Origin: Terrabacter sp. 28
GTDB lineage: Bacteria; Actinomycetota; Actinomycetes; Actinomycetales; Dermatophilaceae
Direction: 5' to 3'
Length of the DNA stretch: 64,000 nt
NCBI GenBank assembly: GCA_000955875.1
Contig: JYOE01000026.1
Location: 62,001-126,000 of the forward strand
The notes beneath the pieces are model-generated. The model worked only from the letters and a program-made list of their open reading frames with translations, searched no databases and had not been told where the DNA came from. The position numbers and the translations under genes are program-made. Below, piece by piece: positions 8,646 to 16,524 of this stretch; position 1 is the first letter of the stretch; every line of letters starts with the position of its first letter.

Positions 8646-8659
8646 TTACCGCTCGGTAA
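8646..8659. promoter_or_regulatory. Perfect palindrome TTACCG-N2-CGGTAA upstream of fadD
   Basis: Two 6-bp arms around a CT centre, 37 nt before the acyl-CoA ligase start. Sites of this size and AT-rim pattern are typical of TetR-family dimers, several of which control acyl-CoA synthetase genes in actinobacteria. The assignment to a fatty-acid regulator is inference. Confidence 0.6.
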
Positions 8660-8696
8660 GGTGCACCAGAACTTTCCCACGCGATCAGGAGTGACA

Positions 8697-10487
8697 GTGA
8701 AGGACAACGTCGTCGCCGCACTTGCCCCCGTCACGACGGACGGCAGCCTCGCCGACCTGCCGGCACGCAACGCCGCGGAGTCCGGGGCCGAGACGGCGTT
8801 CTCGCGCAAGACCCCCTCGGGCGGCTGGACCCACGTCACGTGGTCGCAGTTCGCCGCCGACGTCGCGGCCGTCGCCAAGGGCTTCATGGCCGAGGGCATC
8901 CAGCCCGGCGACCGCATCGCCCTCATGTCGCGCACCCGCTACGAGTGGACCCTCGTCGACTTCGCCGCCTGGAGCGCCGGCGCCGTCGTCGTCCCGATCT
9001 ACGAGACCTCCTCCGCCGAGCAGGTGCAGTGGATCCTCTCCGACTCCGACGCGCACCTCGCCGTCGTCGAGACCCAGGCACACCGGTCCGTCGTCGAGCA
9101 GATCCGCGGCGACCTGCCGTCGCTGCGCGCCGTCGTCACCATCGAGGGCGGCGGGCTCGACGCCCTGCGCGAGAAGGGTGGCGAGGTCAGCGACGCCGAC
9201 CTCGCCGAGCGCCGCTCGGGGCTCGACCGGCGCTCGCTCGCGACGATCATCTACACGTCCGGCACCACGGGCCGCCCCAAGGGCTGCGAGCTGACGCACG
9301 GCAACTTCCTCGACCTCGCCGAGAACGCCATCGAGAAGCTCGGGCAGGTCGTCCTCACCGACAACGCGTCGACTCTCCTCTTCCTGCCACTCGCCCACGT
9401 CTTCGCGCGGTTCATCGAGGTGCTCTGCGTGGCCGGCAAGGCGCGCATGGGTCACTCTGCCGACATCAAGACCCTCCTCGACGACTTCGCCGGGTTCCAG
9501 CCGACGTTCGTGCTCGCGGTGCCGCGCGTCTTCGAGAAGATCTTCAACTCGGCCGAGGCCAAGGCGTCCGCCGACGGCAAGGGCAAGATCTTCCTTCGCG
9601 CCGCCACCGTCGCCATCGCCTACAGCGAGGCCCTCGACGCCGGCGGCCCGGGCCTCGGGCTCCGCATCCAGCACGCGATCTTCGACCGCCTCGTCTACGG
9701 CAAGCTGCGCGCCGCCATGGGCGGCAAGGTGCGTTACGCGGTCTCGGGCGGAGCGCCCCTCGGCACCCGTCTCGGCCACTTCTACCGCGGCATCGGTGTC
9801 GTCATCCTCGAGGGCTACGGCCTGACCGAGACGACGGCCCCCGTCGCCGTGAACACCCCCGACCGCATCAAGATCGGCACGGTGGGACCGCCCCTGCCGG
9901 GCACCGGCATCCGCATCGCCGACGACGGCGAGATCCTGCTCAAGGGCGTCGGTGTCTTCGGTAGCTACCACGGCAACCCCACCGCCACGTCCGAGGCTCT
10001 CGTCGACGGCTGGTTCCACACCGGCGACCTCGGTGAGATGGACGACGACGGCTACCTGCGGATCACGGGCCGCAAGAAGGAGATCCTCGTGACGGCGGGC
10101 GGCAAGAACGTCGCCCCGGCCGTGCTGGAGGACCGCCTGCGCGCCCACCCGCTCGTGTCGCAGTGCATCGTGGTCGGCGACCAGAAGCCCTTCATCGGCG
10201 TGCTGCTGACGCTCGACGAGGAGATGTGGCCGCTCTGGGCCAAGACGCACGGGCTCGAGGACGTGACGCTCGAGCAGGCCCGCTCCCACCCCAAGGTGCT
10301 GGAGGCGCTCCAGGAGGCGGTCGACCGCGCGAACGAGGCCGTGTCGAAGGCCGAGTCCATCCGCAAGTTCACGGTGCTGCCCGGCGACTTCACCGAGGCG
10401 AACGGCTACCTCACGCCGTCGCTCAAGCTGAAGCGCAACGTCGTCATGAAGGACTTCGCCGACGACGTCGACGCGCTCTACGCCTGA
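8697..10487 (+). CDS. Long-chain fatty acid-CoA ligase (FadD15-like)
   Basis: Activates fatty acids with ATP and CoA through an acyl-adenylate. The 596 residues carry the adenylate-forming motifs in order: YTSGTTGRPKGCELTH (P-loop), GYGLTETTAP (A5), TGDLGEMDDDGYLRITGRKKE (A7/A8 hinge) and a C-terminal catalytic Lys in YLTPSLKLKRNVV. The opening (KDNVVAALAP) resembles mycobacterial FadD15-type enzymes. I chose GTG 8697 because CAGGAG lies 5 nt upstream; a GTG at 8691 is too close to that site. The gene is alone on its strand between divergent and convergent neighbours. A palindrome 37 nt upstream probably places it under a TetR-type repressor. Confidence 0.95.
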   Translation: MKDNVVAALAPVTTDGSLADLPARNAAESGAETAFSRKTPSGGWTHVTWSQFAADVAAVAKGFMAEGIQPGDRIALMSRTRYEWTLVDFAAWSAGAVVVPIYETSSAEQVQWILSDSDAHLAVVETQAHRSVVEQIRGDLPSLRAVVTIEGGGLDALREKGGEVSDADLAERRSGLDRRSLATIIYTSGTTGRPKGCELTHGNFLDLAENAIEKLGQVVLTDNASTLLFLPLAHVFARFIEVLCVAGKARMGHSADIKTLLDDFAGFQPTFVLAVPRVFEKIFNSAEAKASADGKGKIFLRAATVAIAYSEALDAGGPGLGLRIQHAIFDRLVYGKLRAAMGGKVRYAVSGGAPLGTRLGHFYRGIGVVILEGYGLTETTAPVAVNTPDRIKIGTVGPPLPGTGIRIADDGEILLKGVGVFGSYHGNPTATSEALVDGWFHTGDLGEMDDDGYLRITGRKKEILVTAGGKNVAPAVLEDRLRAHPLVSQCIVVGDQKPFIGVLLTLDEEMWPLWAKTHGLEDVTLEQARSHPKVLEALQEAVDRANEAVSKAESIRKFTVLPGDFTEANGYLTPSLKLKRNVVMKDFADDVDALYA

Positions 10488-10515
10488 AACCCAGGGTTGT
10501 TCGCAGCCGGGCGGC

Positions 10516-11907
10516 TCAGCGCAGCAGGCTCCGCAGCCGGGCCTGCCAGTCCTTGACGAGGCGACCTCGCGTGGTGCCCATCGTGGCCTGCAGCGCGGTG
10601 TCGACGACCGCTTCCCTGTCGTCGAGCCGGCCCGTGGGCACCGCGATACCGCCCGCCGCTGCGCGGTACAGCGCGACGACGGCCCGGGTGCCGTGCGCGT
10701 CGGCGAGCGAGCGCAGGGCCACCAGGGAGAGGCCGTATGCCGCCTGGAGCGTCTGCGTGCCCGGAGCGAAGTCGTCGTCACCCGGCAGGGCGCGCGGCAT
10801 GCCACCAGCGCGCACGAGAGCGACCGCCGGACCGACCACGGCCCTCTCCGGCAGGTCGATCGGCCGGTAGGCGACGAGCTCGGCGAAGCCCTCCGAGAGC
10901 CAGACGGGCACCGCTCGGGTGGTCGAGCCGCGCACGGTGACGTGGGTCAGCTCATGGGTCATGACGACGTCGCGACCGTCGGACCGGAGCGACGTCCAGG
11001 CCCTTGGCACGAGGATGATGCGATCGGCACCCGCCCGCTCGCCCGGCGTCAACGGGCCGTCCGTGGCCGCCGCCACACCGCCGAGACCGTCGGGGCCAGC
11101 GGCGCGGCCCAGCAGCCGACCGGCGTCGGCATCGCTCGCCGGGGCGATCCACACTGCCGGCCGGGCACTCCCCCACACCGCCGCCACCCGGGAGGAAGCC
11201 GTGCGGGCACGGCGGGCGATCTCCTCGACCCGCGAGGCGCTGCCGACCGCGAGGACGAGCGCCGTCGGCGACCGCCGGACACGCAGACCGGCGAGGTCCC
11301 ACGGCTGAGGACGCCCCGACGGCGCGCTCGCCGTGACCGTCAGTCGTTGCGGGACCGCGGGGTCGGCCTTGAACGTGAGGTCGAGGTCGAAGGATCGCGG
11401 CGCCGTGTCGAAGCCGCGGATCCTGTAGCTGAGGTCGACCCTGACGTCCCACTCGACCGACGTGCCGGCAGGGGCCGGCACCGGCGCGGTCGTCTCACGC
11501 ACGTCGTCCAGCTCGAGGTCTTCGACGCCGATGGCGCTCATCCGCTGGAGCACGGCCTGCTGGGTGGTGCGCAGGACGGTCCGGTTCGGGCCGCCCAGAG
11601 GCGCGAGCCAGGCGCGCTCATCGCCCCGGTGGGCGGCGGAGAGCCGGGCACGGACCAGGGCCGTGACGGCCTGCTGCCTGGCGGCCGCCCATCGTTCGGG
11701 CGGGATGTCCTCTGGGGCGCCGGGCCCAGGGGCGGCCGGGTCGGTGACAGAGACCGGGGCGGGTGGAGCGCTGCCCGGCGCGGCCGTGCCCGCCGGGGAG
11801 CCAGCCGTGCACCCGGCCAGTGCCAGGGACGCCGCGGCAGCGACGAGCGACCTGCCGAGACGCGTCCGGCTCGTGGCCGCGGTCGCTCTACGGGTCTGGC
11901 AGGGCAC
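10516..11907 (-). CDS. Lipoprotein with gluzincin-type HExxH metallopeptidase domain
   Basis: 463-residue lipoprotein. Twin basic residues, a hydrophobic stretch and the lipobox LAGC (Cys near residue 33) direct it to the outer face of the membrane. A Pro/Ala/Ser linker and a domain of mixed beta sequence follow. The catalytic segment HELTHVTVRG (zinc-binding HELTH), with SEGFAE about 15 residues later supplying the third ligand Glu, fits a gluzincin peptidase. It may cleave extracellular or wall proteins; substrate unknown. GTG 11907 lies 6 nt from a CACGAT -10 box, suggesting a leaderless transcript. It converges on the acyl-CoA ligase gene with only 28 nt between them. Confidence 0.86.
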   Translation of the reverse strand: MPCQTRRATAATSRTRLGRSLVAAAASLALAGCTAGSPAGTAAPGSAPPAPVSVTDPAAPGPGAPEDIPPERWAAARQQAVTALVRARLSAAHRGDERAWLAPLGGPNRTVLRTTQQAVLQRMSAIGVEDLELDDVRETTAPVPAPAGTSVEWDVRVDLSYRIRGFDTAPRSFDLDLTFKADPAVPQRLTVTASAPSGRPQPWDLAGLRVRRSPTALVLAVGSASRVEEIARRARTASSRVAAVWGSARPAVWIAPASDADAGRLLGRAAGPDGLGGVAAATDGPLTPGERAGADRIILVPRAWTSLRSDGRDVVMTHELTHVTVRGSTTRAVPVWLSEGFAELVAYRPIDLPERAVVGPAVALVRAGGMPRALPGDDDFAPGTQTLQAAYGLSLVALRSLADAHGTRAVVALYRAAAGGIAVPTGRLDDREAVVDTALQATMGTTRGRLVKDWQARLRSLLR

Positions 11908-11913
11908 CGCGTC

Positions 11914-11919
11914 ATCGTG
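11914..11919 (-). promoter_or_regulatory. -10 box, leaderless lipoprotein peptidase gene
   Basis: CACGAT on the minus strand ending 6 nt before GTG 11907. The A at position 2 and T at position 6 are kept; the first T is not. Confidence 0.45.
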
Positions 11920-11967
11920 CCACGCCCGCCCGTACCCCGTCTGACGCCGCGCGCGGGGGGGGCCTGC

Positions 11968-12282
11968 TCAGACCGCCCAGCGGGCGCCGTGGGCCGGGGC
12001 GCGAACCCCTTCCTCGCGCTCGCGGTCGAGCTCGGCACGAGCGGCGTTCGCGGTCGCGGTCGTGACCAGGCCGGCCGCCAGGAAGGCCGACACGGCTCGC
12101 CGCTCGGCGCGGTCGAGGGGCACGGTGCCGGGCGGCGGGGCAGCAGGGTCGGCGAGCTGTGGACGCCCCGGGCCGCCGGTGCGCGCCCCCAGCTGCAGCG
12201 GGGTCTCGGCCAGCGCCGTCACCATGCAGTCAGCGCAGTGGACGTCCCGCACCGGGCAGGTCTGGCAGTCGACGAGCATCAT
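11968..12282 (-). CDS. Small conserved Cys-motif protein
   Basis: 104 residues of unknown function. The N-terminus MMLVDCQTCPVRDVHCADCMV has four Cys in a C-x2-C...C-x2-C arrangement that probably binds zinc or a metal cluster. Next come a Pro/Gly linker, a helix (ERRAVSAFLAAGLVTTATANAARAEL) and a basic-acidic tail. Small actinobacterial proteins with this opening exist but have no known role as far as I can recall. The start could also be GTG 12294; I chose ATG 12282 because GAAGGG lies upstream of it, though at a rather long 11 nt. It diverges from the exonuclease/GIY-YIG gene. Confidence 0.78.
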   Translation of the reverse strand: MMLVDCQTCPVRDVHCADCMVTALAETPLQLGARTGGPGRPQLADPAAPPPGTVPLDRAERRAVSAFLAAGLVTTATANAARAELDREREEGVRAPAHGARWAV

Positions 12283-12326
12283 CGTTGTTTCCACCCTTCG
12301 TCTCTCGTTGCGATCTGTCGTGAACG

Positions 12327-12332
12327 ACGCTA
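12327..12332 (-). promoter_or_regulatory. Candidate -10 box, Cys-motif protein gene
   Basis: TAGCGT on the minus strand. It would give a leader of about 38 nt that includes the GAAGGG ribosome site. The rest of the 157-bp divergent gap shows only inverted GC-rich sequence. Confidence 0.45.
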
Positions 12333-12427
12333 GGGGCGCCCACCGACAACGCCGCTCGCGGACGAGCGGACGTCCTACCCCTCGGCGGGGGACGACGCGC
12401 CTCCGGGGCAATGTCGGCGCACCCGCC

Positions 12428-12433
12428 TACGGT
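12428..12433 (+). promoter_or_regulatory. -10 box, leaderless exonuclease/GIY-YIG gene
   Basis: TACGGT followed by six nt and ATG 12440; no ribosome site precedes the ATG. Confidence 0.6.
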
Positions 12434-12439
12434 CAGGGC

Positions 12440-14245
12440 ATGCAGGCGATCCAGGCGACGTTCGACGACCTCGGCACCTCACTCGCCGGGGTCACCTTCG
12501 TCGTGGTCGACCTCGAGACCACCGGGGGCACGCCGGCCCGGTGCGGCATCACCGAGATCGGCGCGGTGAAGGTCCGTGGCGGCGAGGTGCTCGGCGAGTT
12601 CCAGACGCTCGTCAACCCGGCCGAGCCGATCCCGGCGTTCATCTCGGTGCTCACCGGCATCACCGACACCATGGTCCGCGACGCACCCCGCATCGAGAGC
12701 GCGCTGCCCGCCTTCCTCGAGTTCGCCGCGGGGAGCGTCCTCGTCGCCCACAACGCCGGCTTCGACATCGGCTTCCTCAGGGCCGCCGCGGCGCGGGTCG
12801 GTGCACCGTGGCCCGGGTTCGCCGTGCTCGACACGCTCCAGCTGGCTCGACAGCTCGTCGTGCGGGACGAGTCGCCCAACCACCGTCTCTCATCGCTCGC
12901 GCAGGTGTTCGGCGCCACCACCACGCCCGACCACCGCGCCCTGCACGACGCGCGCGCCACGGTCGACGTCCTCCACGGACTCATCGAGCGGGTCGGCAAC
13001 CTCGGCGTCCACACGCTCGAGGAGCTCTCCAGCTACAGCTCGCGGGTCACCCCCTCGCAGCGCCGCAAGCGCTTCCTCGCCGACCCGCTGCCCAGCTCCC
13101 CCGGGGTCTACCTGTTCAAGGACGGCAACGACCGCGTCCTCTACGTCGGCACGAGCCGCGACATCCGCACCAGGGTCCGCAGCTACTTCACCGCCTCCGA
13201 GCAGCGCAGCCGCATGGCCGAGATGGTGCGCCTCGCCCACGTCGTCCACCCCATCGTCTGCCAGACCGCGCTCGAAGCCCAGGTGCGCGAGCTGCGGCTC
13301 ATCGACGAGCACAAGCCGCGCTTCAACCGTCGGTCCAAGGACGGCCGCAAGGTGGTGTGGGTCAAGCTGACGCAGGAGCGCTTCCCACGCCTGTCCATCG
13401 TCAAGCAGGTGCGTGACGACGAGGCCCACTACATCGGTCCGTTCCGGTCACGGGTCACGGCTCAGGCCGCCGTCGACGCCGTCCACGAGGTGGTGCCCCT
13501 GCGGCAGTGCACCGGCAGGCTCACCGGTCGCGGCACTGCCTGCGCACTCGCCGACATGGGACGCTGCGGGGCTCCCTGCACCGGCGCCCAGTCCGAGGGC
13601 GACTACGCGGTCGTGGTGGCCGACTGCCGCGCCATCTTCACGGGCAACGCCCGTCCTGGCGCCGAGCTGCTGCGCGCACGCCTGGAGGAGCTCGCGTCGC
13701 AGGAGCGCTTCGAGGACGCTGCACGCGTGCGTGACCGGTTCCTGCAGCTCGTCCGGGGCGCTGCGCGCGCGCAGCGGCTCGCGCCGCTGACCCGCTCCCC
13801 CGAGATCGTCGCGGCCCGGCGCAGCGACGCCGGCGGTTGGGAGCTCGTCTGCATCCGGCACGGCCGGCTCGCCGGCACCGCGGTCAGTCCGCGCGGGGCC
13901 GACCCGATGCCCTACGTCGCCTCCGTGCAGGCCACGGCCGAGGTCGTGCCGCCGCCGACGTCCGAACGTCCCTCGGCCCTGACCGAGGAGACCGAGATCC
14001 TGCTGCGCTGGCTCGAGGCGCCGGGGGTGCGCATCGTCGAGCTCGACGGGCTGTGGACCTGCCCTGTCGGCGGCGCGGGGTCCGTGCGCACCGAGCTCGA
14101 GCCCGCGATCGCCTCAGCCCGCGACGTCGTCGGCTTCGACGACGACGTCGCGTCGCCAGGCGCGTCGGGACACGGCGGTCGTGTGGGTCACGGTGGTCGC
14201 GGTGGTGCTGGCGGTCGCCGCGACCGGCTGCGCCGTGCGGGATGA
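12440..14245 (+). CDS. DEDDh 3'-5' exonuclease fused to UvrC-like GIY-YIG nuclease domain
   Basis: 601 residues joining two nuclease modules. Residues 15-190 form a DnaQ-like exonuclease: VVVDLETTGG (Asp, Glu), AHNAGFDIGFL (Asp) and HRALHDARAT (His, Asp). From about residue 215 a GIY-YIG domain follows (GVYLFKDGN...LYVGTSRDIRTRV, with the metal-binding Glu in ALEAQVREL), then a Cys-bearing region and a UvrB-interaction-like UVR helix (ARLEELASQERFEDAARVRDR). This resembles Cho/UvrC N-terminal halves without the RNase H endonuclease part, so it probably cuts damaged DNA 3' of a lesion and trims it. Start ATG 12440 is leaderless. The last 25 residues are Gly/Arg-rich junk-like sequence where another ORF overlaps. 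Confidence 0.92.
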   Translation: MQAIQATFDDLGTSLAGVTFVVVDLETTGGTPARCGITEIGAVKVRGGEVLGEFQTLVNPAEPIPAFISVLTGITDTMVRDAPRIESALPAFLEFAAGSVLVAHNAGFDIGFLRAAAARVGAPWPGFAVLDTLQLARQLVVRDESPNHRLSSLAQVFGATTTPDHRALHDARATVDVLHGLIERVGNLGVHTLEELSSYSSRVTPSQRRKRFLADPLPSSPGVYLFKDGNDRVLYVGTSRDIRTRVRSYFTASEQRSRMAEMVRLAHVVHPIVCQTALEAQVRELRLIDEHKPRFNRRSKDGRKVVWVKLTQERFPRLSIVKQVRDDEAHYIGPFRSRVTAQAAVDAVHEVVPLRQCTGRLTGRGTACALADMGRCGAPCTGAQSEGDYAVVVADCRAIFTGNARPGAELLRARLEELASQERFEDAARVRDRFLQLVRGAARAQRLAPLTRSPEIVAARRSDAGGWELVCIRHGRLAGTAVSPRGADPMPYVASVQATAEVVPPPTSERPSALTEETEILLRWLEAPGVRIVELDGLWTCPVGGAGSVRTELEPAIASARDVVGFDDDVASPGASGHGGRVGHGGRGGAGGRRDRLRRAG

Positions 14246-14372
14246 CGGGCCCCATGACTGGCCGGGCGAGGTGCCGGGTGACGGGCCTGACCAGCGACGC
14301 GTGAGCACCGGCCGGTCGCCCGACGGCCTGCCGTGGGACCTGCCGGGTCGGGGGCTAGGGTGTGCATCGTGA
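14181..14372 (+). CDS. Possible small lipoprotein overlapping the exonuclease 3' end
   Basis: 63 codons from GTG 14181 in a different frame from the exonuclease gene, overlapping its last 65 nt. It starts with a hydrophobic run ending in a plausible lipobox (VVLAVAATGC, Cys near residue 17), then an Asp/Gly/Pro-rich tail. The signal lacks the usual basic residues and the ribosome site is weak, so it may be spurious. Against that, the exonuclease reading frame degenerates into Gly/Arg-rich sequence exactly where this signal peptide begins. It also overlaps the start of the AsnC-type gene by 4 nt. Confidence 0.35.
   Translation: MWVTVVAVVLAVAATGCAVRDDGPHDWPGEVPGDGPDQRRVSTGRSPDGLPWDLPGRGLGCAS
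14356..14361 (+). promoter_or_regulatory. -10 box, leaderless AsnC-type gene
   Basis: TAGGGT, then 7 nt, then GTG 14369. The spacing decides between this GTG and an in-frame GTG 9 nt upstream. Confidence 0.6.
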
Positions 14373-14653
14373 TCACCGCCATCGTCATGATCAGCTGCGA
14401 GGTCGACCGGATCCCCGAGGTGGCCGAAGCCGTCGCCGAGATCCCTGCCGTGTCGGAGGTCTACTCCGTGACCGGCGACGCCGACCTCATCGCCATGGTG
14501 CGGGTCAAGGCGCACGAGGAGTTCGCCGATGTCATCGCCGACCGGCTCAACAAGGTGCAGGGCATCGTCGGCACGTCGACCCACATCGCGTTCCGCACCT
14601 ACTCCTCGCACGACCTCGAGGCGGCCTTCAGCCTCGGCCTCGAGGGCGAGTAG
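14369..14653 (+). CDS. Stand-alone Lrp/AsnC ligand-binding (RAM) domain protein
   Basis: 94 residues forming only the effector-binding, oligomerising half of Lrp/AsnC regulators; no helix-turn-helix is present. The ACT-like pattern is clear: ITAIVMISCEVD, EVYSVTGDADLIAMVRVKAHEEF and GIVGTSTHIAFRTYSSHDLE. Stand-alone RAM proteins can bind amino acids and may modulate full-length Lrp proteins by mixed assembly, but this one's role is not known. Position between a DNA-repair gene and trpD is a familiar actinobacterial arrangement. The GTG start is fixed by the leaderless -10 spacing. Confidence 0.9.
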   Translation: MITAIVMISCEVDRIPEVAEAVAEIPAVSEVYSVTGDADLIAMVRVKAHEEFADVIADRLNKVQGIVGTSTHIAFRTYSSHDLEAAFSLGLEGE

Positions 14654-14656
14654 ACG

Positions 14657-14676
14657 GACCCGCCGCCTGACGGGTC
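14657..14676 (+). terminator. Weak hairpin after AsnC-type gene
   Basis: GACCCG / CGGGTC arms around an 8-nt loop, 3 nt past the stop. No U-tract. A modest terminator at best. Confidence 0.35.
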
Positions 14677-14705
14677 GGAGACGTCCGGCTCGGTGGGCGG
14701 CCCGG

Positions 14706-14765
14706 CGAGGCCGGTCGATTCCCGACGAGGCCGGTCGATTGCAGTCGAGGCCGATCGAGTCCCGG
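14706..14765. repeat. Three 20-bp tandem repeats between convergent genes
   Basis: Exact 20-bp period; each unit begins CGAGGCCGGTCGATT (third copy CGAGGCCGATCGAGT). The array fills the gap up to the trpD stop at 14767. Units 1 and 2 are identical over 15 bases. Confidence 0.85.
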
Positions 14766-14766
14766 T

Positions 14767-15816
14767 CTAGCGGCGTGTGGCCGCCACCCAGCGATCCACG
14801 AGCGCGGCGGCCGCCCCGCTGTCGATGGCGTCCGCCGCGACGTCCATGGCCGCCCTGAGGTCCGCGTCGAAGGCTGCGGGCGAGGCGCCCGAGTCGGGAC
14901 GGGTCAGCGCCAGGGCGATGCCCGCGTTGAGCAGCACCGCGTCGCGCACCGCGCCGGTGGCGCCGGCGAAGATGTCACGGACGACTCCCGCGTTGTGGAC
15001 GGCGTCGCCGCCGCGCAGTGACTCGATGGGGTGCAGCTCGAGCCCGAGGCGGGCGGGGTCGACCGAGTGCTCGGTGACCGCGCCCCCGCGCACCCACCAG
15101 ACGTGCGTCGTGGTGGAGACTGTGACCTCGTCGAGCCCGTCGTCGCCGCGGAACACGGCGGCGTCCTTGCCACGGTCGGCGAAGACCCCGGCGAGCAGCG
15201 GTGCCATGTGGGCGTCGGCGCAGCCCACGGCGGCATACGTCGGCTGCGCGGGGTTGGTGAGCGGCCCGAGGAAGTTGAAAGCGGTGCCGACGCCGAGGTC
15301 GCGACGCGGCACGGCGGTGTGACGGAACGACGGGTGGAAGGTCTGCGCGAAGCAGAACGTGATGCCGGCCTCTTCGGCGACCTCGACGACCCGCTCGGGG
15401 GGCAGCGACAGGTCGATGCCGAGGGCCTCGAGGACGTCGGCCGACCCGGACGACGAGGAGGCGGCCCGGTTGCCGTGCTTGACGAGGCGCACCCCGGCGG
15501 CCGCGGCGACCATCGACGACATCGTCGAGATGTTCACGGTGTGGGCGCGGTCGCCGCCCGTGCCGACGATGTCGAGGCTCGGGCCGGGCACCTCGATGCG
15601 CCGGGCGTGGGCGAGCATCTGCTCGGCCAGACCACGCATCTCGTCGATGCTCTCGCCCTTGGCCCGCAGGCCGATGAGGAAGCCCGCGACCTGCGAGGGG
15701 GTCGCCTCGCCCTCCATGATCTGGTTCATCGCCCACTCGGCCGTCGGGCGGTCGAGGTCACGACCGGCGATGAGGTCGGTGAGCAACCCGGGCCAGGAGG
15801 TGCCGTCCTGCCCCAC
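14767..15816 (-). CDS. trpD: Anthranilate phosphoribosyltransferase
   Basis: Second committed step of tryptophan synthesis: transfers phosphoribosyl from PRPP to anthranilate. The 349 residues show the glycine-rich PRPP loop DIVGTGGD, the NISTMSS motif, KHGNRAASSSSGSADVLEALG, FCFAQTFHPSFRHTAVPRR (anthranilate tunnel) and NFLGPLTNP. GTG 15816 lies 2 nt after the receiver-protein stop, so the two are translationally coupled. It stands alone from other trp genes in this window. Confidence 0.95.
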   Translation of the reverse strand: MGQDGTSWPGLLTDLIAGRDLDRPTAEWAMNQIMEGEATPSQVAGFLIGLRAKGESIDEMRGLAEQMLAHARRIEVPGPSLDIVGTGGDRAHTVNISTMSSMVAAAAGVRLVKHGNRAASSSSGSADVLEALGIDLSLPPERVVEVAEEAGITFCFAQTFHPSFRHTAVPRRDLGVGTAFNFLGPLTNPAQPTYAAVGCADAHMAPLLAGVFADRGKDAAVFRGDDGLDEVTVSTTTHVWWVRGGAVTEHSVDPARLGLELHPIESLRGGDAVHNAGVVRDIFAGATGAVRDAVLLNAGIALALTRPDSGASPAAFDADLRAAMDVAADAIDSGAAAALVDRWVAATRR

Positions 15817-15818
15817 GA

Positions 15819-16289
15819 TCAGGCCGTGGGCACGCCCGCGCGAGCGAGCGTGGCGATGGCCGACGTCAGCGCGATCGGGTCGAGCGGGTGCGGCACGGCC
15901 AAGTCGGCCTGCGACCACGCCGCGAGCCAGCTGTCCTGCGGGCGACCCGTGAGGACGATGATGGGCGGGCACTCGAAGATCTCGTTCTTCAGCTGACGGG
16001 CCAGGCCGAGGCCGCCGACCTTGGCCGCCTCGCCGTCGAGCACGAGGATGTCGAAACGCTCGGAGTCGACCGACGAGATGACGGCGTCGGCGGTGGCGCA
16101 CTCGTGCCAGCGGATCACCTCGACGTCCTTGGCGGGTCGGCGACCGACAGCGGCACGCACGGCGTCACGCGTGGTGAAGTCGTCGCTGTAGAGCAGCACG
16201 CTCACCTGGGCCACCCGCTTCGTCGACGCGGCGATCGTCGCGATCTCGGTGGGTGTTCCCTGCGCTGCACTGTCGTTCGAGGCGGTCAT
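15819..16289 (-). CDS. Degenerate receiver-domain protein upstream of trpD
   Basis: 156 residues with a CheY-like fold but altered active site. A possible phosphoacceptor Asp is kept in FDILVLDGEA, and a Thr in PPIIVLTGR, but the conserved Lys near the end of the fold is replaced (AVPHPLDP where KP is usual), and the N-terminal acidic pair reads LLYSDDF. It has no output domain. It may act as a protein-interaction or phosphorylation-independent regulator; the function is unknown. A promoter TAGCAT 7 nt before ATG 16289 makes it leaderless. It forms an operon with trpD and diverges from ctaE. Confidence 0.86.
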   Translation of the reverse strand: MTASNDSAAQGTPTEIATIAASTKRVAQVSVLLYSDDFTTRDAVRAAVGRRPAKDVEVIRWHECATADAVISSVDSERFDILVLDGEAAKVGGLGLARQLKNEIFECPPIIVLTGRPQDSWLAAWSQADLAVPHPLDPIALTSAIATLARAGVPTA

Positions 16290-16296
16290 GCGCCCG

Positions 16297-16302
16297 ATGC
16301 TA
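16297..16302 (-). promoter_or_regulatory. -10 box, leaderless receiver-trpD operon
   Basis: TAGCAT on the minus strand, 7 nt from ATG 16289. Confidence 0.6.
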
Positions 16303-16429
16303 CCGGGGACCCCACTCACCGCCGCACCGACCTCCCGGGTCTCGGACGGCGACGTGGCCCCCGCCGACGGCTGCTCGGGAGGGCGTGGGAGGGTGGCTCC
16401 CGGACGGCCCCCAGCACGGCTGTTCAGGG

Positions 16430-16451
16430 TTCGTGTCGGAATGGTCACGAA
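16430..16451. promoter_or_regulatory. Inverted repeat TTCGTG-N10-CACGAA upstream of ctaE
   Basis: Perfect 6-bp arms 74 nt before the ctaE start, in the 235-bp gap divergent from the receiver-trpD operon. Size suits a dimeric regulator site; no regulator can be named. Apart from this site and the minus-strand -10 box, I see nothing else in the gap. Confidence 0.45.
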
Positions 16452-16524
16452 TCCTCTACACACGCGCGAGAAACGGCCCCGTAGCGGGGGGTCCCTCGCA
16501 CAGCCGGACAGGAATGTGGGAATA

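Noticed and set aside
7560..8691. 5' extension of the acyl-CoA ligase frame by about 380 codons
   Set aside because: It reads antisense through the Cys-rich and SRPBCC genes. CAGGAG and family alignment set the start at 8697.
10488..10560. Direct repeat CGCAGCCGGGC after the acyl-CoA ligase as a terminator
   Set aside because: The copies are direct, not inverted, and one lies inside the convergent gene.
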